64,000 nt of DNA from CAYSUS01 sp964434165 (GCA_964434165.1 CAYSUS010000040.1:1-64000), one strand, 5' to 3'. Positions 14,744 through 23,941 are shown, counted from the stretch's first letter. Made by a program: numbers and translations. The notes: generated by a model from the letters alone, not told the origin.

Positions 14744-16120
14744 ATGAGCGACACCCCCAGCCCCTTGACGTCCCGCCGCGGGTTCCTTCGCCGTGGCGGC
14801 CGGGTGGCGGCGGCCTCGGCCCTGGCCGGCTTGGCCCTCCCGCGCGTCCACGCCGCCGAAGACAACACGCTGCGCCTTGCCTTGATCGGCTGCGGCGGCC
14901 GGGGGACCGGGGCGGCGGCCGACGCCATGTCGGTCAAGCAGGGGCCCGTCAAGCTGATCGCCATGGCCGACGTCTTCGACCATCGGGTGCGGAATAGCCT
15001 GGGGAATCTCAACAAGCGGTTCACCGACCAGGTCGACGTGCCCAAGGAGCGGCAGTTCGTGGGCTTCGACGCCTACCAGAAGGCGATGGACTGCCTCAAG
15101 CCGGGCGACATTGCCATCTTCGCCTCGCCGCTGGCCTTCCGCTGGGTGCACTACGGCTACGCCATCAAGAAGGGGCTGCACGTGTTCATGGAGAAGCCGC
15201 TGACGGCCGACGGCCCCACCTCCCGGCGCATGCTCAAGCTCGCCGAGGAAGGGACCGCAAGGAACCTCAAGGCCGGCGTCGGACTCATGTCCCGCCACAG
15301 CCGGCACCTGGAGCAGCTTCACGAGAAGATCGCCGACGGGGCCATCGGCGACATCGTGACCATGCGGGCCTATCGGATGCACGGCCCCCTGGGGTCGGCC
15401 TTCTCCAAGCGATGGCCCGGCCAGCCCAGCGAGCTGCTGTGGCAGATCCAGCGGTTCCACAGCTTCCTGTGGGCCAGCGGCGGTTGCTACAACGACTTCT
15501 ACATCCACGTCATCGACCACTGCTGCTGGATGAAGGACGCTTGGCCGGTCAAGGCCCAGTCGCTGGGCGGTCGCCACTACCGGATGGACAGCGTCGATCA
15601 GAATTTCGACAACTACGCGGTGGAGTACATCTTCGCCGACGGGGCCCGGCTAATCATGGACGGGCGCTGCGTGCCCGGGGCCCACACGATCTACTCTAGC
15701 TACGCGCACGGGACCAAGGGGAGCGCCGTCGTCTCCCGGGCCGGCGACTGCGGCGCGCCTTCCAGCATCTACCAGGGCCAGAGGCCGGAGCGTTCGGAGA
15801 TGACCTGGCAGTCCGCCGCCCCCGGCGGCGAGGGCAACCCGTATCAGAACGAGTGGAACGACCTGGTCGGCGCGATCCGCAGCGACAAGCCCTACAACGA
15901 GGTCGAGCGCGGCGTGATGGCCAGCGCGGTCAGCTCGCTGGGCCGCCGGGCGGCCCACACGGCCAAGGAGATCACGCTGGAGCAGTTCCTCAAGTGCGAG
16001 CACGAGTTCGCGCCGGGGGCCGACGAGTTCACGATGGACTCGCCCGCCCCGATCCGGGCGGACGACGAGGGCAAATACCCTATTCCCATGCCCGGCATCG
16101 TCACCGACCGGGAGTATTGA
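14744..16120 (+). CDS. Tat-exported Gfo/Idh/MocA family oxidoreductase
   Basis: A 458-residue protein. The N-terminus is a twin-arginine signal ('SRRGFLRRGGRVAAASALAG'), then a Rossmann fold starting 'LRLALIGCGGRGTGAAADA'. The conserved 'EKPLT' step follows in 'GLHVFMEKPLTADGP', where the lysine is the usual catalytic/nicotinamide-proximal residue, and the C-terminal domain has 'YNDFYIHVIDHCCWMKDAWP'. Family members oxidise, reduce or open sugars using a tightly held NAD(P). Tat export of a folded, cofactor-loaded enzyme is common in planctomycetes. AAGGAG stands seven bases before the ATG. Its likely substrates are sugars released by the neighbouring secreted enzymes. Confidence 0.9.
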   Translation: MSDTPSPLTSRRGFLRRGGRVAAASALAGLALPRVHAAEDNTLRLALIGCGGRGTGAAADAMSVKQGPVKLIAMADVFDHRVRNSLGNLNKRFTDQVDVPKERQFVGFDAYQKAMDCLKPGDIAIFASPLAFRWVHYGYAIKKGLHVFMEKPLTADGPTSRRMLKLAEEGTARNLKAGVGLMSRHSRHLEQLHEKIADGAIGDIVTMRAYRMHGPLGSAFSKRWPGQPSELLWQIQRFHSFLWASGGCYNDFYIHVIDHCCWMKDAWPVKAQSLGGRHYRMDSVDQNFDNYAVEYIFADGARLIMDGRCVPGAHTIYSSYAHGTKGSAVVSRAGDCGAPSSIYQGQRPERSEMTWQSAAPGGEGNPYQNEWNDLVGAIRSDKPYNEVERGVMASAVSSLGRRAAHTAKEITLEQFLKCEHEFAPGADEFTMDSPAPIRADDEGKYPIPMPGIVTDREY

Positions 16121-16205
16121 GGAGGAGCTCGATCCCCGCAGCGTCAGCGAGGGGGCGCGGCAGACCGACGCATCCCTCGCTAACGCTTTGGGCTTCAGTA
16201 GTGCA

Positions 16206-17387
16206 CTAGTACGTCTTCACCGCGACGGCGGCGCCGTGCCGGTCGGCGGAGAGATAGGCGCTGTACATCGTGGAGATGGAGTCGGCCCCCAGGTGCAGAC
16301 CGCTCTCGGGCTCCTCGCCGTAGGCGATGGTGCGGTAGAAGGCCTCGATCTCCTGCGGGTAGCCGGTGAACCAGTCCTCGTCCGGCGAGGTGCAGACCCA
16401 GCCCTGCTTCGTGCCGATCTTCTCCACCGTGTAGATGTCGCGGAAGTACTCCTCGCGGGGATTGTAGGTCATCATCGCCGTGTTGGGATTGATGTTGCAC
16501 ACCGTGCGGTGGTTGGTGGCGCAGACCTCCAGCCAGTTGTGGATGCCGCCCAGCACGATGTCCGAGGTGAGCAGCGTGCCGATCGTGCCGTCCTCGAACT
16601 CCACGTGCATCATGGCGAAGTCGTCGATGTCGTAGTAGTCCTTGCGGATGTGGCCGGCGTCCTGGAAGGCCGGCAGCCGGGTGAGGGCGTGCGTGCGGGC
16701 CGAGACGCTCTTGGGGCGAATGGGCTGACCGTTGCGAACGCGTCCCTCGACGCGCTTGAGGTACAGCGCGGCGGTCAACGGGTGGCAGCCCTTGCCGATG
16801 AGCACGCCGCCGCCGCAGCGGGCCGAATAGGCATAATCGACCGAGTGCGAGCCGCTGTGGGCCTCCTCGCCGTGGATCCAGAGGATCTGGCCACCGGTCT
16901 TCTCCAGGATCTCGCGCTCCTTCTGGATCGACGGGGCGTAGACCCAGTTCTCGGCGTACAGGAGTCGCGCGTCGCTGGCCTGCTCGGCCTCGATCACCTT
17001 CTCCACGTTGTCCAGGGCCGTATGGAGGGCGACCTGCTTGTCCGCGCGGTCCCAGTGGAAATCGGGGGAGCCGTCGCCGAAGTAGCCGGTCAGCGGCTTC
17101 TCGCAGATCACGAACCTGTCGCGACGGAGGGCCTCGATGGAGATGGGGGCGTGGGCGACCGGGGGCGTGCAAACGTGGACCGCGTCCACCTCGTCCAAGA
17201 GCGGCTCGAGGCGGTCGAAGAAGCGGATCCCTCTCTTGGCGGCGTACTCCTGCCCCTGCTCGGCGTTGATCGTGTGGACGCCGACGACCTCGACGTTCGT
17301 GCCGTGGACCTTACGGAGGGCCTCGTAGTGGAACGTGGCCGAGAAACCCGCGCCCACGATCCCGGTGCGCACCGTCTTCTTCTGCAT
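16206..17387 (-). CDS. Gfo/Idh/MocA family oxidoreductase
   Basis: A 393-residue cytoplasmic oxidoreductase. The Rossmann start 'VRTGIVGAGFSATFHYEAL' lies right at the N-terminus, without a signal peptide, and the 'CEKPLTGYFG' motif supplies the conserved EKP. A C-terminal alpha/beta domain includes 'GGGVLIGKGCHPLTAALYL'. It is convergent with the Tat-exported paralogue at 14744 and so is separately transcribed. The ATG at 17385-17387 was chosen because the nucleotide-binding strand begins six residues later; the longer open frame upstream is arginine-rich and unlike the family. Sugar specificity cannot be read from sequence. Confidence 0.88.
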   Translation of the reverse strand: MQKKTVRTGIVGAGFSATFHYEALRKVHGTNVEVVGVHTINAEQGQEYAAKRGIRFFDRLEPLLDEVDAVHVCTPPVAHAPISIEALRRDRFVICEKPLTGYFGDGSPDFHWDRADKQVALHTALDNVEKVIEAEQASDARLLYAENWVYAPSIQKEREILEKTGGQILWIHGEEAHSGSHSVDYAYSARCGGGVLIGKGCHPLTAALYLKRVEGRVRNGQPIRPKSVSARTHALTRLPAFQDAGHIRKDYYDIDDFAMMHVEFEDGTIGTLLTSDIVLGGIHNWLEVCATNHRTVCNINPNTAMMTYNPREEYFRDIYTVEKIGTKQGWVCTSPDEDWFTGYPQEIEAFYRTIAYGEEPESGLHLGADSISTMYSAYLSADRHGAAVAVKTY

Positions 17388-17504
17388 GACTTGCGGCGAC
17401 TCCCAGCGGAAGGAGGAGAACAATGCCCTCCGGCCGTCCCGGGGGGCAGGCCGACAGTCTATCCGCTCGAGGCGGCCCGCGGCAAGTGGCACCCGACCCC
17501 CGCG

Positions 17505-18497
17505 CTACTGGAGCTCGCTGGCGTCGATCGCCAGCCCGTCCTTGCGATTGCCCAGCCGGCGGAAGGTCTCGCGGTCGATCGCGTAGCTCAGCGGCTGAAC
17601 GTGGCCGTCGCAGAACACGAAGTTGCAGGCCGACGCGTGCGCGGACCCGAAGATCCACTGGTTGGTCACGCCGGGCGTGTCCTGGCGCGGGCCCTTGTGG
17701 TCGGGGTTCGTGGTCCGGTACATGTCGTTGTCGTACCCGACGTACATGTTCTCGTTGTCCGAGGGATCGCTCCCCGTCATGTACGTGTCGGGGTTGACGT
17801 ACTTCTCGCCGATGAGAATCGTGTTGCTCGACCCGTCGCGGACCTTGGCCATGCTGACCTCGCTCCGCTCGTAGGCAATACCCGTGTGCTTGGCGAGGCT
17901 CTCCGCGTGGTCGCGCCAGGTCTGCCAGTCGGGGTTGTCGCCGGTCTCCAGGTCGGGCGGACCGGCGAAGATCTCGTTGGCCCGCTGGTCGCCGCAGTTG
18001 ATCGCGTAGTCGCTGCGCCCGCCTGTCGGGATGCGCATCGACGTGGAGCTGGCCGTCTTGTAGTTGCTGTGATAGTCGGGAAACGCCGCGGGGCGCCGTC
18101 GCGTGGGGCAGTAGAACGTGGCGATCGGCGTCTGGCAGCGGGCGATGATGGCGTCGGTCCGCTCCTGTCCCGACAGGCCCAGGCCCGCGTCCCGCAGGTT
18201 GGTCTGCTCGAGGTAGTCGAGGACGTTGAAGGCCCAGCCGCCCGGCTGCTCGATCCCCGTGCCGCGCTCCGGCTCGCCGATCCATGTCCAGCCCCAGCCG
18301 CCGGAGGGGAACCTCTGGAAGGCCTCGTGGTGGTTCAGCACCGCCAGCCCGAGCTGCTTCAGGTTGTTCTGACACTGCGACCGCCGACCTGCCTCGCGGG
18401 CCGACTGCACGGCGGGGAGCAACAGCGAGATGAGAATGCCAATGATGGTGATTACGACCAGCAGCTCGACGAGCGTGAAACCGCGGATTCTGCGCAT
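17505..18497 (-). CDS. DUF1559 prepilin-like protein
   Basis: A 330-residue planctomycete hallmark protein. It starts with a type IV prepilin-like leader, 'MRRIRGFTLVELLVVITII', with the G/F processing site followed by a hydrophobic helix, and 'LLPAVQSAREAGRRSQCQNN' is the usual continuation. The C-terminus carries H-X9-DG ('HASACNFVFCDGH'). Planctomycete genomes hold many DUF1559 copies; they are thought to be exported or pseudopilin-like surface proteins, but no role is proven. The ATG (18495-18497) places the leader at the N-terminus. Its divergent neighbour is surE, with a palindrome pair between them. Confidence 0.92.
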   Translation of the reverse strand: MRRIRGFTLVELLVVITIIGILISLLLPAVQSAREAGRRSQCQNNLKQLGLAVLNHHEAFQRFPSGGWGWTWIGEPERGTGIEQPGGWAFNVLDYLEQTNLRDAGLGLSGQERTDAIIARCQTPIATFYCPTRRRPAAFPDYHSNYKTASSTSMRIPTGGRSDYAINCGDQRANEIFAGPPDLETGDNPDWQTWRDHAESLAKHTGIAYERSEVSMAKVRDGSSNTILIGEKYVNPDTYMTGSDPSDNENMYVGYDNDMYRTTNPDHKGPRQDTPGVTNQWIFGSAHASACNFVFCDGHVQPLSYAIDRETFRRLGNRKDGLAIDASELQ

Positions 18498-18587
18498 AAC
18501 CCACCCCCGGGAAAGGCTTGCCCCTGACCAGTGTGGCAGCACGGGGCGGGCGTGTCAAGATGACGGCGAAGGCCCGGGACGAGCCAA

Positions 18588-18619
18588 GACCTCCGAGGTC
18601 CGCGAGACTTCGGAAGTCT
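18588..18619. repeat. Dispersed palindrome pair, AGACTTC-N-GAAGTCT family
   Basis: GACCTC-C-GAGGTC (18588-18600) is followed by AGACTTC-G-GAAGTCT (18605-18619, perfect). The pair lies in the divergent space between the DUF1559 gene and surE. Confidence 0.8.
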
Positions 18620-18722
18620 GGCGTCGGCGGATTGCCGCGCGCACCCGGCCCCGATATATTGAGATCGTTAGCACCCGCGCGGTGTCCGCAGCCTGCTCTC
18701 CGATGGAAGAAATCGTGCCCCC

Positions 18723-19610
18723 GTGCTCATCCTTCTGACCAACGACGATGGTATCTACGCCCCCGGCCTGGCGGCCATGGGACAGGAGCTGCGCGGGCTG
18801 GGCGAGGTCTGTCTGGTCGCGCCCGCCACGGAGCAAAGCGGCGTGGGCCATTCGATTACTTACCTCACCCCGTTGATCGTCAAAGAGGTCTTCCACGGGG
18901 AGGAGCACTGGGGTTGGGCCGTCGAGGGCAGTCCGGCCGACTGCGTCAAACTCGGCATCACCCGGCTCTGCCCCCGCACGCCCGACCTGGTGGTCAGCGG
19001 CATCAATTCGGGATTGAACGCGGGCATCAACGTGCTTTACTCGGGCACGGTCGCTGCGGCCATCGAAGGGGCCTTCTTCGGGGTCACGAGCATCGCGGTG
19101 TCGCTGGAGTACAACGAGCACGCGCGGTTCGACCTCGCCGCGCGGATCGCCGCCGAGGTGATCGGCCAGACGCTCGGGCAGAAAGGCCCCGATCCCCAGC
19201 TCTACAACGTGAACATCCCGACGGCGGCCGTGGAGGCCGCGCCCGAGGTCCGCGTCGTGCCCATGGACGTCAATCGCTACGGGGACCGGTTCGAGAAGCG
19301 GACCGATCCGTGGGGACGCGATTATTACTGGGCTACGGGCGGACCCCCGCCCGTGACCAAGGAACGTGAGACCGACCTTTCCGCGCTGGCCAAGGGCTGC
19401 GTGTCGGTGACGCCCCTGCACTATGACATGACCAGCCGGCAAGCCCTGGACGCGATGGTGGACTGGCAGTACACCCTCCCGCGCGCGATCGCCGACGCCC
19501 CGTCTCTCCCGGCGGCGCCCCAGCGCCCGCTCGTCAAGCCGCGCCGAACTCGCGAGGACCTGGCAGGCGGCGAATCGACCGGGGAGGAGAGCGCCCGGGC
19601 CAAAGCCTGA
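18723..19610 (+). CDS. surE: 5'/3'-nucleotidase SurE
   Basis: A 295-residue SurE. The N-terminus 'LILLTNDDGIYAPGLAAM' carries the metal-binding NDDG, and 'SGINSGLNAGINVLYSGTV' is the second family signature with the metal-ligand Asn and Ser. SurE removes phosphate from nucleoside monophosphates and is linked to stationary-phase survival. The start is GTG at 18723, since the conserved first strand begins at residue 2. About 40 extra residues at the C-terminus (Pro/Arg/Glu-rich) exceed the usual length. The next gene, for a lipoprotein, follows after 105 bp. Confidence 0.93.
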   Translation: MLILLTNDDGIYAPGLAAMGQELRGLGEVCLVAPATEQSGVGHSITYLTPLIVKEVFHGEEHWGWAVEGSPADCVKLGITRLCPRTPDLVVSGINSGLNAGINVLYSGTVAAAIEGAFFGVTSIAVSLEYNEHARFDLAARIAAEVIGQTLGQKGPDPQLYNVNIPTAAVEAAPEVRVVPMDVNRYGDRFEKRTDPWGRDYYWATGGPPPVTKERETDLSALAKGCVSVTPLHYDMTSRQALDAMVDWQYTLPRAIADAPSLPAAPQRPLVKPRRTREDLAGGESTGEESARAKA

Positions 19611-19715
19611 GGTTGGGTTGAATCGGCGAGGCCGGCGTGGAATGGCCCGGAGTCCTGCCACAACAGACTTTGGAAGGGCAATCCACGTTTCTCCCCTGCG
19701 GAAAGGACAAACGCC

Positions 19716-20276
19716 ATGCGTTGTGTCGCCTCGATCATCTCGCTTGCCCTGCTCGTGCTGTGCGGCTGTGGCGAGCCCTCCGGTGCCAAGCCCGGTGCGG
19801 GCAAGCCCGCAGAGCCGAAAGCGGCCGCCGCGCGCAACCTTCCGCCCCTGCCGGACGCAGCCAAGCCCGCTGCGCAGGCAGGGGCGAGCAAGATGGCATC
19901 GGGGATTCTCCGCTCCAACCAGCCGGCAACCGAAGGTCCCCCGCCGGTCCGAGAGAAGGCGGTCGTGGGAGTGGGGAAGCGGGGCCGCGACTACGGGCCG
20001 GGCGTGATTACCACGCCGATCTCCGTTTACTTCAAGGCCCCGCAGATGCTCGTCTTCAACGTGAAGATCCCGGCGGCCATGAACCTCTACTACGGCGTCC
20101 ACGGCCACTTCCCGAAGACCCAGGAGGAGTTCATGCAGAAGATCATTAAGGAGAACATGATCGAGCTGCCCGAGCTCCCCCCCGGCGCCCGATATGCCTA
20201 CGACGCCGAGAAGGCCGCCAAGATGAGGCGATACGAGCCGGGTGACCCGCCCCTGATGGTCGAGCGTCCCCGCTGA
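19716..20276 (+). CDS. Lipoprotein of unknown function
   Basis: A 186-residue protein with a lipoprotein signal ('SIISLALLVLCGCGEPSG'; lipobox L-C-G-C). An Ala/Lys/Pro-rich linker (about residues 20-80) leads to a small globular part, 'TTPISVYFKAPQMLVFNVKI', then 'AMNLYYGVHGHFPKTQEEFM', resembling the 'length of text to be processed' core of planctomycete lipoproteins that look like pseudopilin body segments. No function can be assigned. GGAAAGGA stands upstream of the ATG. It may be cotranscribed with surE. Confidence 0.75.
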   Translation: MRCVASIISLALLVLCGCGEPSGAKPGAGKPAEPKAAAARNLPPLPDAAKPAAQAGASKMASGILRSNQPATEGPPPVREKAVVGVGKRGRDYGPGVITTPISVYFKAPQMLVFNVKIPAAMNLYYGVHGHFPKTQEEFMQKIIKENMIELPELPPGARYAYDAEKAAKMRRYEPGDPPLMVERPR

Positions 20277-20470
20277 GGTCCGTAGGCCGCGAAAGCGGAT
20301 GTCCGCGTCAGGCGCGGTCTGGGGAATGCGGTTTGCTCCGCCTGTCTTGCGGCCCGAATGCCGAGCGGATCGCCGGGCTGATGTTTCAGTTCCTGAACAT
20401 CGCCCGGCCCTGGATGTTGCCTTTCTGGCACGTCCATGCCGTCGGGAGTCCCAAGCCCGGACACGCATCC

Positions 20471-21106
20471 ATGAGACCGCATTTGAGAAACAGGTGGCTC
20501 GCGATCAAGGCCCTCCTCTTGGGGGCGATGTTACTCCCCGCCGCCGCCCGGGCGAACTGGATATTTCGACCCGGCCACTTCAGCCATCATCCAGCCACCG
20601 GCGACCGGGTGAGCCAGTATCAGAAGCCGCCCGCCGCCTACGTGCCTGAGGACCCGACGTATGTGGAGAGCACCTACCGGCACAAGCGGTCGGGACTGCG
20701 CGTGGGCGACAGCTTCGACTTTCGCCACACGGTGCAGAGCTGGGGCGAGGGTCAGTACATCCGGCCCTATGGCGAGTGGCTCTTTCCCTATCGCGCCGGG
20801 GCCACGCCCTACGGTCCGTGGGGCAATCCCCAGGGGCCGTGGACGCTGCCGTTCCAGTCCTGGGTGAACCCGTACGGTTCGTGGAACCGATTCGGGTATC
20901 CCTCCTATCCTCCCCCCTATGCGCCGTACCTTCCCCAGGCCGCGCCCTACTCGGGGCCAGGCGGCGGTCCCTCGGCCTATCGGCCCCACGCCGGGCCTTC
21001 ACCCGGCAGATCGCCGCGCGGCCCGCGCGCCGGCGGGCAGCCACCTGCCCACGGCGGCGATCTCTGGAGCCCGCCGCAGCTCGGGCCCGGTCCGCAGAGC
21101 TTCTAG
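20471..21106 (+). CDS. Secreted Pro/Tyr/Gly-rich protein
   Basis: A 211-residue protein with a signal peptide ('RWLAIKALLLGAMLLPAAARA'). The mature part is rich in Pro, Gly, Tyr and Trp ('PYGPWGNPQGPWTLPF', 'PSYPPPYAPYLPQAAPY'), with no cysteine. Such composition is seen in planctomycete cell-envelope and stalk-like proteins, but no family is recognised. The ATG at 20471 is chosen for the signal peptide; an upstream in-frame ATG at 20333 would add about 46 residues of unlikely sequence. The 194-bp gap before it holds no clear site. Confidence 0.65.
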   Translation: MRPHLRNRWLAIKALLLGAMLLPAAARANWIFRPGHFSHHPATGDRVSQYQKPPAAYVPEDPTYVESTYRHKRSGLRVGDSFDFRHTVQSWGEGQYIRPYGEWLFPYRAGATPYGPWGNPQGPWTLPFQSWVNPYGSWNRFGYPSYPPPYAPYLPQAAPYSGPGGGPSAYRPHAGPSPGRSPRGPRAGGQPPAHGGDLWSPPQLGPGPQSF

Positions 21107-21588
21107 TGGTTGCGCGGTGGCAGACCGGCCACCTGATTCACGAGACCGCACGGAGCGCGGCCTTCTGAGAGCTTTCGCTCCCTCACGGTCGCGGCACCGG
21201 CTGGCGATGGCTGCTCGCGTTCCCCACGACCATGCGCTCCTCTCTTGGCCTCGCCTGCCCTCGTCCGGGCACTTCGCGCCCTTTGGGGCTATCCGCTCGT
21301 CGTCTCCGTGACGCGCGGTCGGCGCACTGCTCCGAAGTCGTAATCCCCCCTCAGCATCTATGAGCCGATCCTCGCCGTTTTCCAACCAACATCCAACAGC
21401 CGTTTCATCAAGGCGTAACACGTCGCGGGAGAATCCGGACGTCGATCGGGCGGCCGAGGTGCCCTGGCACCCCGGAAGGTGAGTAGGGACGCGGGGCAGC
21501 CGGTCCGGTCGAGCCTTATCGCGGCGGGCAGCGCCGGTGCCGGCGTACCGACCGCGGTGCATCGGCGTATTGACTTAAGGAGGAGTGG
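21107..21588. other. 482-bp intergenic region
   Basis: No gene or RNA is recognised on either strand. Around 21172-21200 the text 'GCTCCCTCACGGTCGCGGC' looks like a common planctomycete intergenic repeat, but no second copy is present here. The last 30 bp hold the AAGGAGGAG site of the next gene. Confidence 0.5.
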
Positions 21589-22266
21589 ATGATGCGAGAG
21601 AGATTTGGGCGCAGTTTGTGGGGAGTCGCTTTCGCTCTGACGATGCTCTTGTCGGCCTCCGCGGCGGTGGCCAAGGGCAAAAAGGACAAGCCTTTCAGAC
21701 TTACGATCCTGCACAACAACGACGCCGAGTCGCAGTTGCTCAACGCGGGCAGCGGGATCGAGGACTTCGGCGGGGCGGCCCGCTTCGTCAGCAAGGTCAA
21801 CCAGCTCCGGCTGAAGGCCTGGCTCCGTGGCGACAAGGTGTTGATGCTCTCCTCCGGCGACAACTTCCTCGCCGGCCCGGAGTTCAACGCCAGCCTCGAG
21901 AAGGGCGTGCCGTTCTACGATTCGATCCTCGTCTCGTTCATCGGCTACAACTGCCTGGCCATCGGCAACCATGAGTTCGACTTCGGGCCGGACGTGCTGG
22001 CCGACTTCGTCCAAGGCATCTGCGGCCGCGCGAAGTTCGTCACCGCGAACCTGGATTTCGGCCTGGAGCCCCGGCTGGCCGCGCTGGTCGACCGACGCGA
22101 CATCGTCAAGAGCCGCGTCGTCCGCCTGGGCCGTGAGGAAGTCGGCATCGTGGGCGCGACCACGGAGAACCTGTCGTTCATCTCCAGGCCAAGGGGGACT
22201 TCACCGGTGAGCACTCCCGCCCGACGCCGAGGCGGCCGCGCGTGGACTACGCGAAGTGGCCCGTGA
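21589..22266 (+). pseudogene. 5'-nucleotidase-like metallophosphoesterase, truncated
   Basis: The frame opens with a signal peptide (ending 'SAAVAKGK') behind AAGGAGGAG, then a metallophosphoesterase core: 'LTILHNNDAESQLL' (usual metal motif D-x-H/N-N-D), 'MLSSGDNFLAGPEF' and 'CLAIGNHEFDFG' with the GNHE motif. It follows the UshA-type nucleotidase pattern to 'VGATTENLSFIS' (about residue 200), then changes to unrelated arginine-rich text and stops at 22266. The second half of the catalytic domain and the C-terminal nucleotide-binding domain are missing. Near 22185 the reading frame of an EF-hand tail takes over, so this is an internal deletion, fusion or misassembly. Confidence 0.75.
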
Positions 22267-22448
22267 AGGTCCCCGACTGGTTCAAGACCCGCGACGCCGA
22301 CGGCGACGGCCAGGTGAAGATGCACGAGTTCGCCGATGAGTGGACCGAGGAGAAGGTCGCCGAGTTCAACTCCTACGACGCCAGCGGCGACGGGATCATA
22401 ACCCTCAAGGAGCTCGGCAAGGCGATGCGCGAGGCGGAGTCGAAGTAG
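22185..22448 (+). pseudogene. EF-hand protein C-terminal fragment
   Basis: In a frame offset from the nucleotidase, codons from 22185 give 'QAKGDFTGEHSRP' and then two EF-hand loops: 'DADGDGQVKMHEF' and 'DASGDGIITLKEL', preceded by 'VPDWFKTR', the usual lead-in of planctomycete EF-hand proteins. An internal ATG at 22242 exists but lacks a ribosome site. It looks like the 3' end of a longer calcium-binding secreted protein whose 5' end has been lost and joined to the nucleotidase fragment. Confidence 0.65.
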
Positions 22449-22490
22449 ACGTCGTTCGTCGCGGGTCTCGAGTATTCGCCGAGACGGCCG

Positions 22491-23027
22491 TTAGAGGTAG
22501 TCCTGCCAGTGCCCCTCGTCGTGGCCGGTGATCAGCCAGCGGCCGTCCTCCTCGCGCTGAAGCTGCACATTCATCGGGATACGCACGCCGGTGTAAGGCA
22601 CCTGCAAGGTCCGGTCCACGGCCGAGAAGATGGCCAGCAGCTTGGCCTTGGCCGTGGGAGGGCTGGTCAACTCGTTGATCTCGACCTCGACGTTCTTAAT
22701 CCGGGCCTCGGAGAACTCGACTTGGCGCAGCGCGTGGCGCGCCCTCTGCGGCGTGAACGAAGCCCGCGGCGAGATGAACTGGAACAGCCGATCCACGTCG
22801 TTGGCCTCGATCGCCGCGGCGGCGGCGTGCAGCGTGTTCTCGACCTTCTCCCGATCCGTCACCACCAGCCACTCAAGTCCCACCAGCAGCAGCACCAGGA
22901 AGACCACGCCCCCCATTCCAAACAGGATCACTCCGCGCCCGGTCCGCAGCATCACCACGGCCAGCACCGCCAGCGCAATGATGCCGAACGTCAGTGCCGG
23001 CCAGGGGCTTTCTACCAACTGCGTCAT
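22491..23027 (-). CDS. Membrane protein with SnoaL/NTF2-like tail
   Basis: A 178-residue protein. Three hydrophobic helices occupy residues about 10-55 ('ALTFGIIALAVLAVVML' and 'GVVFLVLLLVGLEWLVV'), followed by a soluble domain ('DREKVENTLHAAAAAIEAND' and 'RLFQFISPRAS') that resembles the cystatin/NTF2-like fold often seen in planctomycete membrane proteins; fold assignment is tentative. Its start overlaps the stop of the upstream lipoprotein gene by 4 bp (ATGA), so the two are coupled. Confidence 0.65.
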   Translation of the reverse strand: MTQLVESPWPALTFGIIALAVLAVVMLRTGRGVILFGMGGVVFLVLLLVGLEWLVVTDREKVENTLHAAAAAIEANDVDRLFQFISPRASFTPQRARHALRQVEFSEARIKNVEVEINELTSPPTAKAKLLAIFSAVDRTLQVPYTGVRIPMNVQLQREEDGRWLITGHDEGHWQDYL

Positions 23028-23884
23028 GGATTGGGGTCCTGCGCGAAGGCGAAGGATTCGAAGAACCGCCCGGCGTTCTCTTCGTTGAGCGACCCGATCG
23101 GGCCGGAAACCGAGAGGCAGAACAGGCGTCTTCCGTGCCGATACCAGCGAACCCTGACCATCGTGTCCTCCTCGGGCATGACGATCTCGGCCGCCAGGCC
23201 CGGCACGCCGCCCAGGTCGATCTCACGGCTCTCGCGCGTCCGGCCGCCCAGATCGGCCGCGATCTCGTCGCGAAGCAGGCGCAGCATCGCGCGGGGGTCG
23301 TCCCTGGAGAAGACATGGAGCAGGGGCTGGTCGGCCTCCAGCACGCTGAACACGAGGCCGCAGAACCCGGCCGTGTAGCTCCGCTGCGAGGCGTCGCCCC
23401 CGTCCGACTCCGGCGCGCGCGGCAGACTCACGGAAAAGCGGCTTTGAGAAGGGGCGAACTCGCGCCACCTGGGCACGGTCGCGACCAGGGAGTCCGGCTG
23501 GATCTCGCCCGTCGTCCCTTCGGCAAACCCCACCGGAAGATCGTGGTCCGGCTCCCCGCCGCGCGACTGATAAAGCACGACAACCCGCCGCGCGAGCGAG
23601 CTTCCCAGGACCCCGGGTGGTGGCTTGACGTACACGTAACCCGGGTCGTCGCCGGTAAGCGGGTTGTACAGCACCTCGCGGAGATCCTCCTCGCCCGAGA
23701 AGAACTCGGCGAGCTGCTCGATCGAGTCGGGCGGAACGCCGTGCCGCTTCTCATAGTTGCGCAGATCCAGCGAGAGCCGCTCCAGATGCGCCGCGGATCG
23801 TGAAGCGGCGGAATCGCAGCCGGCGGCGAGGGGCAGCGCCGCGCCAAGCAGCAGGGTTTGAAGGATCCGGGTGTTGATGCGCAT
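23024..23884 (-). CDS. Lipoprotein of unknown function
   Basis: A 286-residue lipoprotein: 'TLLLGAALPLAAGCDSAASR' is a clear lipobox. Near residues 27-75 'LDLRNYEKRHGVPPDSIEQL' and 'YNPLTGDDPGYVYVKPP' resemble the C-terminal body of type II pseudopilin-like proteins in planctomycetes. The C-terminal half ('DLGGVPGLAAEIVMPEEDTM', 'YRHGRRLFCLSVSGP') looks like a PsbP/MOG1-type stress-related fold, though I cannot confirm it. It is translationally coupled to the downstream membrane protein by a 4-bp overlap. Confidence 0.6.
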   Translation of the reverse strand: MRINTRILQTLLLGAALPLAAGCDSAASRSAAHLERLSLDLRNYEKRHGVPPDSIEQLAEFFSGEEDLREVLYNPLTGDDPGYVYVKPPPGVLGSSLARRVVVLYQSRGGEPDHDLPVGFAEGTTGEIQPDSLVATVPRWREFAPSQSRFSVSLPRAPESDGGDASQRSYTAGFCGLVFSVLEADQPLLHVFSRDDPRAMLRLLRDEIAADLGGRTRESREIDLGGVPGLAAEIVMPEEDTMVRVRWYRHGRRLFCLSVSGPIGSLNEENAGRFFESFAFAQDPNP

Positions 23885-23941
23885 TGCGAGCGGCGTTCCG
23901 AGACGGGGGATGAAGCCCACCTGCCTACTACATTCTAACGC

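Noticed and set aside
16188..18527. 779-codon plus-strand open frame opposite the Gfo/Idh/MocA and DUF1559 genes
   Set aside because: It is the antisense shadow of two clear minus-strand genes; the text has no domain and is rich in Val, Arg and Leu from high-GC third positions.
21107..21588. Structured RNA or tRNA in the 482-bp gap
   Set aside because: No cloverleaf, no known RNA signature and no strong hairpin were seen.
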